Shown here piece by piece: positions 50,161-61,100 of a stretch of DNA of 64,000 nt. The notes under the pieces are model-generated. The model saw only the letters and a list, made by a program, of their open reading frames with translations. It was not told the origin of the DNA and did no database searches. Every line of letters starts with the position of its first letter. The stretch's first letter is position 1. The DNA comes from Terebella lapidaria. Taxonomy: Eukaryota; Annelida; Polychaeta; Terebellida; Terebellidae. The position numbers and the translations under genes were made by a program. Location: the NCBI GenBank assembly GCA_949152475.1, contig OX424568.1:27875667-27939666 (forward strand), given 5' to 3'.

Positions 50161-50789
50161 GAGGTTTCATGCCAACCTGTCAACGTCCATTTTGGCATGT
50201 GAGCGTTCAGTCACATGTACCTCAAATCATGATTTTATTCATCATTGGCATGAAATCGTACGATTTGAGTATTGGTTACACTTTTAGTTACGGAGTTAAT
50301 TTCGAAGCACAATATCACGGTCTTATCATTTTCAGGTCACTATACACCTTTGGCCAGATAACCTATTGCCGTGGCGATGTGTCCGTCGTCCGGCATCGTC
50401 TATCGTCGTCGTCCCTCTACATTTTTCTGAAACTTGACACAAAAATGCCTAAAGTCGGTCAAGAGGAAAGTATTTTTAGGTTACTGGACCTATGGTCCGA
50501 TAACCTATTGGCACGGCGTTGCGTCCGTCGTCCGTCGTCGGCGTCTGCGTCGTCCGTCTACATGTTTATCTTTAAAGTTTACATGCGAATCTTTCTGAAA
50601 ATTTGCACAAAAATGCCTAATACAGCCATTTGTTGAGATAGTTTTGAGATTTTTGTTTCAAAACATTGCCATCATATACCTCTGTGATGTGTATAAGTTT
50701 CGTTGCCCCTGAATCGCAGATCTGCGTGTGGCGGCCATTTTCATTTTCTTGACAGGTCCCAAATGGGACTTTCCCATGTTAAACTCTCC
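50161..50789. repeat. Two successive 5' ends of the dispersed repeat
   Basis: The terminal motif occurs twice: CACCTTTGGCCAGATAACCT (50347) and GTTACTGGACCTATGGTCCG (50480), each followed by GTCCGTCGTC-rich sequence. A segment ending GGGACTTTCCCATGTTAAAC leads into the array. Confidence 0.7.
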
Positions 50790-52030
50790 TATGCTTTATA
50801 ATGGGAGACAGTATGCCTAATATCTCCCTTAATATTGAGATTAGAGGCTAGAAATCAATTGTGGACACATAGAAAATGATATATGCTGATTATTGTCATG
50901 ACCTTGAATTCGAAATTTGACCTCATCTTCAAAATCAGAGCACAAAATGGCTAATATCTCGCTTATTATTGAATTTACAACTTAGGAATCACTTGTGCAC
51001 ATATAGGAAATGATATAATCCGAATATTCTGATGACGTTGAATTTGACCTTTGACCTCATTTTCAAGGTCAAAGAACAAAATTGCTAATATCTCGTTTAT
51101 TATCAACTTTACAGCTTGAGATTAAATTGTGGACGTATAGGAAATGATGTATGCCGAATATTTTTATGACCTTGAATTTGACCTTTTGACCTCATTTTCA
51201 AGGCTAGGCACAAAATGGCTAATATCTCGCTTATTATCAACTTTACAGCTTGGGAATCAATTGTGGACACATAGGAAATAATATATGCTTATTATTGCCA
51301 TGACCTTGAAATTGATCTTCGACCTCATTTCCAAGGTAAGAGCACAAAATGGCAATATCGCACTTATTATGAACTCCAAAACTTGGCAATCAATTGTCGA
51401 CATATAGGAAATGATATATTATGCTGAATATTGTCATGACCTTGAATTTGATCTTTGACCTCATTTTCAAGGTCAGAGCACAAAATGGCTAATATCTCGC
51501 TTAATATCGAATTTACAGCTAAGGAATCAATTGTGGACACTTAGGAAATGATATATGCTGATTATTGTCATGACGTTGAATTTGACATTTGAACTCATTT
51601 TCGAGGTCAGAGCACAAAATGGGTAATATCTCGCTTATTATAAACTTCACAACTTGAGAATCAATTGTCGACATATAGGAAATGATATGCTGTATATTGT
51701 CATGACCTTGAATTTGACCTTTGATCTCATTTTCAAGATCAGAGCACAAAATAGCTAATATCTCGCTTATTATGGACTTTACAGCTTAGGAATCAATTGT
51801 TGACAGACAGCAAATGAAAAATGCCGAATATTCTGTAGACCTTCAATTTGAGATTTGATTTTATTTTCAAGGTCACAGGACATAATGATTAATATCTCTC
51901 TTATTATTGAATTTACAGCTTAGTAATCAATTGTGAACGTATAGGAAATCAAATATGCTGAAAATCTCGTGACTTTAAATTTGACCAGTGACCTTATTTT
52001 TAAGACCACGGGACAAAATAGCTGTTATAT
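50790..52030. repeat. ~134-bp tandem array with AGGTCA half-sites, about 9 units
   Basis: The mark ATAGGAAATGATAT recurs near 50863, 51000, 51133, 51267, 51401, 51535, 51670, 51800 and 51937. Most units hold GAATTTGACCTTTGACCTCA then TTTTCAAGGTCA, and a conserved AATATCTCGCTTATTAT. Diverged copies, noncoding. Confidence 0.9.
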
Positions 52031-52299
52031 ATTGTCCGGTAACCTATCTTGGCCCTTGGGCTAATTGTTAGTTTCCTTCTTTTCGCTTTTTTTTTTCAAA
52101 ATAACGGCCAATATATATGACGAAAAACGGCCAATTTTGGACTTTGAGTGTCGTTTTCTCACAATCTGTTCAGTAACTATTTTTCTCGTTGATGCATATA
52201 ACACTCTTCTTATGTACCTCTGTGATGTGTATAAGTTTCGTTACCTTTGAATCGCTCGAAGTGGGCGATTTCGGTCAACTTTGCCCAAATGGGACTTTC
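52031..52299. repeat. Linker segment of the dispersed repeat
   Basis: Begins CCGGTAACCTATCTTGGCCC and carries the AACGGCC-rich segment and CTCTGTGATGTGTATAAG seen in the other blocks. Confidence 0.65.
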
Positions 52300-53470
52300 T
52301 CATGTTAAAGTCTCCTGTGCTTCATAATGGGACACATTATTCCTTATATCTCTCTTAATATTGAGATTAGAGATTAGGAATCCATTGTGAGTATAGAAAG
52401 TCATTTATGTTGAATATTCTCGCGATCCTGCAGTGGACCTTTGACCACATTCTCAAGGTCACAGGACAAAATGGCTAATATCTCGTGTATAATCGAATTT
52501 AAAACTTGACATTCAATTGTGAACATAAAGGAAATGATATGCCAAATATTCTGATGACCTTTAGTTTGACCTTCAACTTTATTTTCAAGGTCAGAAGACA
52601 AAATGTTAATATCTCTCTTATTATTATATTTACTGCTTAGCAATCAATTATAAACATACATAAATTATATATGCTGAATATTCTAATGACATTGAATTTG
52701 ATCAGTGACCTTATTCTCAAGGTCACAGTACAAAATGGCTAATATCTGAAATATATAAATCATATATTGTCCTGTAAATTTCCTGTAACATTCTCAAGGT
52801 CACAGGACAAAATGGCTAATATCTCGTTTATTATCGAATTTACAACTTGACATTCAATTGTGGACATAAGGAAATGATATATGCCAGATATTCTGATGAC
52901 CTTTAGTTTGACCTTTAACTTCATTCCCAAAGTCAGAGGACAAAATGCCAATATCTTTCTTATTATTAATTTACAGCTTAGCAATCAATTGTGGACATAC
53001 AAGAAATGATATACGCTGAATATTCTCATGATCTTGAATTTGACCAGTGACCTTATTTTCAAGGTCACAGGACAAAATATCTAAAATATAAAACATATTG
53101 TCCGGTAAATTTCCTGTAACAATCTCAAGGTCACAGGACAAAATGGCTAATATCTCGTTTATTATCGAATTTACAACTTGACATTCAATTGTGGACATAC
53201 AGGAAATGATATATGCCAGAGATTCTGATGACCTTTAGTTTGACCTTTAACTTCATTCCCAAAGTCAGAGGACAAAATGCCAATATCTTTCTTATTATTA
53301 ATTTACAGCTTAGCAATCAATCGTGGACATACAGGAAATGAAATATGCTGAATATTCTCATGGCATTGAATTTGTCCAGTGACCTTTATTTTCAAGGTCA
53401 GAGGACAAAATGGTTAATATCTAAATTATAAAACATATATTGTGCTGTACCTTTATTCAGCCTTTGTGCT
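52300..53470. repeat. Second ~134-bp array
   Basis: About eight units with the same marks. Some neighbouring parts form a higher-order duplication: 52790–53060 and 53110–53400 are nearly the same, including TTTGACCTTTAACTTCATTC. Confidence 0.85.
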
Positions 53471-54370
53471 GATTTTTATCTTTAAAGTTTAAGGTTGAAT
53501 CTTTCTGAAATTTTGCACAAAAATACCTAAAATATTTTCAGTAGGTTATTTTGTTTGCAATTTTTTTTCAAAATGGCGGCAAATCAAAGGTCACTGCACA
53601 TATTTTAAAATATTTTCAGTAGGTTATTTTGTTTGCAATTTTTTTTCAAAATGGCGGCAATTTTCGATGAAAAACGGCCAATTTTTGACTTAATGTATAA
53701 ATTTCTTTGCACTCGAATCGCCTGTCTGCGTGTGGCGCCCTTTTTGATTTTTTTCGACAGGTCTGCGAAATCATGCTACTATCTGTTTTGGGCCATTTCC
53801 ACGCAAAACAAAATTGCCAATTGAAAAAGTTTAGGGACTTAGAAAGTTTTCGGCAGTTTTTTCCTTCATAAAAGGAGCAGCCATAATTCACCTAGAACAA
53901 ATGAAGATAAAGCTTAGATATTAACATTTTCTAATGGAAAGTCGTACATGGCGATTTGTGCAGTGACCTTTGATTTGACCTTCAATGACCTTGAAAGGTA
54001 AAAAACAAGCATTTTTTATTAAAATTTTGCACTTGATCTTTTCTCAAGAACTATTCCAGTTCGAGATTTTTTCTTCAGAACATGCTAATCAGGGTCCTTG
54101 ATTTAAGGAGGGGGAACCTTAAATTGCTCGTGAGGCCTGGTATGAAGGCCACGCAACGCCCATGAATGCCCTAGTATGAACAAATTGGCTTCTGGGGCCT
54201 AAACACTAGTACATGAAGCTTATGTTTGTATTATAAGCATATAGGAAGTTATATATGGTGATTCTTTTGACGAGCCTGAACTTGACCAAGATGACCTTGA
54301 CTGGTGCATTTCAAGGTCATACCTGCAATGGTAAAAATTAGAATTGTCCGGTAACCTGTCTTAGCCTTTG
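53471..54370. repeat. Dispersed repeat 3' parts
   Basis: Contains a short direct duplication around AGTAGGTTATTTTGTTTGCA (53551 and 53617), AATGGCGGCAA segments, and a fragment ending GTCCGGTAACCTGTCTTAGC (about 54345). Confidence 0.6.
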
Positions 54371-55144
54371 GCTTAATTTTTGCCTGGTGTTATACTTCAC
54401 TTTCACATTGAGTTTGAATAACTGCCCCGCTACCACAACACAGTTTGCCACCAAAACTATCTCTAGCATCATCATTGGCATATTTGGAGAAACACTTGCA
54501 ACACTCTCAAATCTACAACCATGTTTCTTTTATACTTTCTTGGCATGTCTTCACAACCGAATAGTGTGGAGCTTGTTTTAAGATGGGGAGAGGTTACATC
54601 CATTCTGAAGCGTATGAGATTACATCACTTGCCCAACGGATCAGTTCATAATAGTTGATTGATTCCAGGGACAACATCGATCAGACCAATATGACGAAAT
54701 ACGAGAAGGTATCAGCATGAAGCATTTATTTACACCATGCTACATATACACATTCATCTAACACGCAGCCTTATAGTCTCCAATGTTATACAAAATGAAA
54801 CATATTTCCCTATATCCTTAATGATTCCAGAACAAATCTAGAACATTGCTCTGAAAGCAATGATCTCTATTACGTTACCCATATTACCACTGCCTGGGTC
54901 ACAATAATTTATTGATGTGAGTCGGCTTTCCGTCTACGTGTATGTTGGAACCTCGACTACGCGTGTATCTCTGATATCTGTCTCGTACATTACTTAGCCT
55001 GTCCATGTGTTAATTTTACTATTTGGTGAGAGGTGTCTTTCAGGTCTGTCAGTGTGGTGTCACGTTTCAGTTTCATGTCTGATGTCAATCTGGTGGCAGT
55101 TATGTGTCACTCGTCAATGTATTGCTATACTCTGAGCTAGTCCT
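54371..55144 (-). other. 3' UTR of the myosin-VII-like gene
   Basis: Follows the stop codon at 55145–55147. Minus-strand AATAAA occurs near 54910 and at 54730–54725. No reading frame for a second MyTH4–FERM was found here. Confidence 0.5.
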
Positions 55145-58100
55145 CTAGGCCGCTGACTCCTCGCCGTGTCGCTTGAGTGTTGCAGACGTGTCGGCGTGGT
55201 TTTCCAACTTTACAGCACCTCGTTTCCTCGGCAGCGTGCTGGCGTCAGCTGCACTCATCAACCGGAACATCTCCTACAGGGCACCAGAGAAATGTACACA
55301 AATACGGAAATATGAATAAGAATATGTCTTTGAGAGACCAATTTTGTAATCGATTCCAAAGTCATTTTGAATACTTTGTGGGTTTCATAATATACTCCCA
55401 GTGTGTGAATATATGAACAAATTATTATCATTTTGGTATCATAAGCACTTTTTATACCATACTTCCCATAGTACATGCCAGTACTGACCAGGAACTCCGA
55501 GGGCGGGGTTTCTATCGTGGGCAGGATGTACACGGAGTCGATGGGGAACTCTCCCTTACGCTTGGACTTCTCCACTATCCCCACGACCCAGTCTTCACGG
55601 GACGGGGTGTCATCCAGCAACTCTATCACATCTCCTTGGCGGAACTCGAATGTTGTCTGACCTGGCACATCTGCGAACCACGCAGTACGTTATAACACGT
55701 TTTCAAATGCTTCTGTCATACACTGTTCAGATGTGAGACGATTCAAACGACATTAGCTTTTGTGTTTTGATTTGAGCTCACCCTCCAGGAAGTACTCTTG
55801 GAGACCGACCGCGACTTTTGACCGCTGACGCAGACCGTCCAGGAATGTACCGACTAGCCGTGCTATTGTCTCAGAATTCGGGCTCAGGAATGTGAATGAG
55901 TCTCCTTTGATTGTTATCAGACCTAAAGAGGGGCCCTGGCTACTGCCGGACCTGTAATACAACAAGCAGGTTTACAGATTGCAACTAAAAAATCTACATT
56001 GGTAGGCAGGTTATCTTTTACAGTCGACGGGTGGTGCTTACTTTCTGTTGAAGACTTCCACAACTTCGTAATACCGATAAGCTCGCACAACTTTGTAGGG
56101 TTCGTCCAGAATGAAAATGCCTCTACCAGAGACAGCAATAACGACATCGTCACGGGGCAAGCGTGGACCACTCATTCTAAATGCTTCAAATAGCCCTGTC
56201 AACCATAAAGTAACACTCTGTAATGTTAAATTGTGTTAAGAATATCATTAAATGGATGTATAACTTACGGACAACTTTTTCGAAGCATAAAGCGTCAAAT
56301 GATCATCTCAAGCATTTAGAATACTAGTAGATGTGTCTCGGAATTCGGATCATTTGACATCGTATGATTGTGTTCAAATATTGAAGATGAATGATGCCAT
56401 CAACCTAAATTGGTTGTACTTTGCCTCTTTACACCTCGGGCACAGTCAGTACAGTTTAATGCAGATTTCATGTGATACGTATGTACGACATATACATATA
56501 CATATACTATCGTAATATATGTATGTCCAGTTCTAAATTTACTTTCGTCATCCCATTTCCAATTGCTTAGAACATTCAACGGACCATGGAATAGTATCCT
56601 GCCTCTTTCCAGCCAACGACAATCAACAGGAAACATACAAGTGAACGTATCATAGAAGGGCGAATCTAAACTTTATGGGAACGCTGAGTACAATAATGGA
56701 ATATAAATGGCAAATTCAGAAATAACCAGCCAGATTCTCAAATGCCCATTCACTTCAAGTTGAAACTTCTGGGTCATATTGAGGCATTTGAAGCCATTTA
56801 TTTTGTTTCAAAAGATCAATTTACACGTTTGACACTGGAAAATATTATAAAATATTTTGTCTGATGTAACGTAGACATAACATTCTCGGGTTCATTCAGG
56901 GTCAAGGTCACCTAAATAAGCATACCTATATGTCTTCCCATGATGTATAAGCTGCAGCTCTATTGTGAAGAGTTTTTGCTCATTTGTCCACTTTAAGCGT
57001 TTAGAGGTAGACAAAACTGACATTCTCGATCCTGACGCCAAGTTCAAGGTCAAGACGCTGCATTATAACTCCAATTACCTGCAACTGGCAGTTTAATTTG
57101 GCATATATATTGGCATATCAATCATAGGAAATCAATTTCAATGTCACCAAAATATGCACCACATACCATAAATTCTAACAAAAACTCGGACATTGACTAG
57201 GATTGCCAAGTTTGAGACATGTACATGTACACAACCTGAAGTGTACACAACCTGAAATGTACACATTCGAGGTCACTCAACATAAATTAAGGTAACTTGG
57301 CAGAAATGTCTCTATGGTTTTAGCAAAATATTTCTCCTTCCACCGTTTTCCTTACCAGACATGTCAATAATTTTAATTTGCCTTGATGTATTTTCACCAA
57401 AGTTTCACCACTGGTTAAAAATGATATGTGGAAAAACTTTGTTTTTCAGCCGGCTCCGGGGTCCATTAGGTCCGTGAGGAAGAAATCAATGTTGATTTTG
57501 GAAATTAGTATAATATTCATGCAAAGACTGCAGAACTTTGCATGTAGGTGATTTTGGGAACCTTGGCTCTAGTAAAACATGTTTTTATTTATTAGGGATG
57601 AACTTTGACTTCGATCCGAATCCGAATTTATCTGCTGAGTCGGCATCTTTCAGGCGGGAAGGGGGGGGGGGGGGGTCGATAACTCGAAAACAGTGTGCCA
57701 TAAAGCAAAACAGACGTTACGCCCGAACTCGACCCCATACGGATATATGTCTAAGGGGTGACCTTGAACTGATTTGTTTTTCTCCTGAGTTTCTCCTGAG
57801 TCAGCCTTTTGTATTTGTGTCGACAACTTGGGAGCAGTGTATCGTAGAGCGAAACAGGAGTAAATTTCGGACTCCTTGCCCTACACAAATGTGTCTTTGG
57901 GGTGTGTTGTGTTAACTTGAGTTCGTTATAAATTATCCTTTATACCAAAATGCCTCCAATGCATCTTCAGGTCTTGACGTCTAGGTTCTTTATGTTTCCA
58001 CGAAAGATAAGCCATTCGAGTGATCTTTGCATAAAGAACAAATTACACTTCATTAGGACAAACACCCAGTCGGATCACTCAGGGTTATCTTGGGTTAAGT

Positions 58101-61100
58101 TCATTGTAATCAGAGGTCAATTCTACTTTGCATGCTCTCCATACGAACCTGAGGCCAGACGACAAAAAATGCAAGACAGTAACACATCGGTCCAAAATGA
58201 CGTTGGTTAAAAAATATTGAGCAATTGCAGTTAGTTCAGTACCGCAATCTGACGCACGGACCTGCGAATTGTAGTGGCCATTTGGTTGGCGAAGACACGA
58301 CGATGTGCCACTGGACTTGCTCTCGGGTCACACACTGCTTGTCGAAGCCCTGTTCAATGAAAGACGCCATGATGGCTTGAATCCAGCTATCTCGGGAGCG
58401 GCCACCGACCAGCGCACTGCGCGGCAAGAACGTGTGCAAAGTGGACTGTAACTTGCCCAGGACCATCTCCGAGCCGTTCTCTATGTACCACTTCCGTGCA
58501 GCGAACCGAACCAATTCATTCTCCTGTATATAAACAAAGACTAATAAATATAGTTCGTTTTCCAATACATCTGACACCTATGAAGCCAAATATTAGATAG
58601 GATTTTGGTGAGATAGACTAGTGTGACACGCACCTCTCGAGTTTTGTACTCCTCTGTCCGGATGCCTTTGCTGATCTGTTTGTAGATGAGTTCTGACGAC
58701 ACGCGGCAGTGTTCCGGATTGTGCCACGGTACGAAGCACTCCTTGCGGAAGTACAATCGCCAGGGGGCGTCCTCCTCACGCTTGGACTTGGTTCGCATCA
58801 ACTGCTCGCACTCCGAGATCGCGTCCATCACGTGGTCCAAACCTGAACCCAGCGACGACACCTAGCGGTCAGAGCAATTAGTGTTTGATGTAGCTAGATG
58901 TGACGTCATCATCTACAAAGTTAGTTTTAATGACTACTGGATCAGTCCAGAAACAACGTGTAAAATAAGGTCACATTTATAGAACCTCTAATGACCTTGT
59001 CAAATATTGTGATGAACAGAGAGAACCCGAACTGATCAGTGAGATTGATATCTGCCGCTATTTTGGTGCAGATTTCCCCTGACGTCATCGCAGAGTCCGC
59101 TTCGATCGACTGCATTCTGCCGTCAGGTAGAGCCACCGGCAGAACAACATACTTCCTCATCTTTGTGGCCTGGAAAATCAAACAAAATGTACACAAACAT
59201 CCAAAATGTTCATAGCTATGAAGTGAATTTACATTTAATGTTACATGGTTTTGGGTAACACGATTTTCTGGCATTACCTACCTGGTATTCTAGCCAATTG
59301 GGCGGGTGATATCTGGATCCATTCATAGTTGTTCTCTTCAGAATACGTCGTGTGTATACAGAATATTCTTTGAAGTCTTTCGGGCAGTCTCTCAAAGCAC
59401 TTTGAACATAGTTAACAATCTGAAAAACATTACAGAGAGTATTGTTTCAGGTGCATAATATTCAGGATTGCCGATGGCGGCCATTTTGTTTGTCGGACTT
59501 TCGGACTCTCACTATGATACATTTATTTATCAGTTTTCTTGACAATATCTCTAATATATCTTGACGATATTTTGATATCACCTCCTTCTCGATATCACTT
59601 CATTGTGTGCAAGCTGTATTGTTGACTTTTCTATTTGCCAGGTTAGATAAAGTCGATACCATACAGTCGCCCTGTTATTGTCCTATTATTGTGATATATA
59701 ACTGCCTTTCAAGTTTCCTGATCAATTGCTGAAATTGCTGCATGATGTAAGATTTCGGAGAATACACTCAAAGTTCCCAACCAGAATATTGATATTACTC
59801 ATATGTGCATCAAGGAAATGTTGCATGTAAGATCATCAAAGTTCTATTGCGAGGTCACTACTGGAATCGCCACATGTGACTTGAATGTCTATGCAAGCGC
59901 GCTGTCTCGGATCATTCTAAGAGTCTTATGAAAGATGAAAGAAAAATGGAAGAATAGAATGATGAAAGAAAAAGCAAGACAAGAATCTTTTTTTTTCATA
60001 AAAACGATTTCTTTTGCGGGAAATGGCTCAAAATTCATGAAGGACTTGATATTGGTCACACAGAAAATCAAAATTCAAGAGCCATGTAACCTACAAATGG
60101 CTGCCAAAAGTCTAAGATTGGGTGAAAGAAGGCCGGTCACTACACGTATATCTTGAGAAGAATAACAACACACCTACATATATGGGACTGCGAAGGAATG
60201 TACTCCGCGGATAGGCCCAAAACTAGTTTTCGGACCAACAAATATTAAGGCTACGACCTACCGCTTTAGGAGCACAAAGGTCGAAATTGCAAGACACCTA
60301 GTATCAGCACAACAAACGTCATACAACCTTTATAATTTGACGGAAGAAGACCGTGTCACGTGAACTGCCCCCAGGAACAAGGCCGTACACTTACCTGCTC
60401 TGATGGCGTGAAGCACCCGGCACACAGCGCCATCAGAATCCAGCCCTTCTCTCGGCTCGACTGAGACGGGTTCGATCGCAGTTGCTTACAGAGCTGACAG
60501 AATATTTCGTCTCTGCAAATATAAAAAGCATGGCATGTGGATTGTTATATCAATTCGCAACGTTCTGTAATTCCTTGTGAATCACTCAGCCACACAAAAA
60601 TGTGTAATGTGCGGTATTATTAATAAGATGTGACCGGACAAGCTGATACTCGAGCTGAATATTTGGGAGCTTTGCTAGAATGACCACGCAGAAGTTCTTC
60701 CTTATTCGCTTCTATACTCACAATATTCATGGCACTACATAATACGTACCGGTCGAGGGTCCAATTGAATATGTTTTTTAGCTAGTCTGAACATTCGGTT
60801 TCCTCGGAGATCAGATCATGGTGAGCAAAAGATGCAGGATGAGGCTGCACTCGTGACACAACCTTGATCTAGATTTCCGAGCATTTTTTTCTACAAATGG
60901 CTAATCCACATTTTGTTCCATGTTCGATTCACATATGTAACTTTGGTTTTGAGCACTCAATATCTTCTGATGTGAAAGTGAAATAGAGTAAGTGAGTCAC
61001 CACATATGAACATACTTATATGCTCATTCATATACGAACCAAAACTCTATTTTCAAGCATGTTGAGCTAGACACAACCCTGATCTTGAGCATAGATGTAC

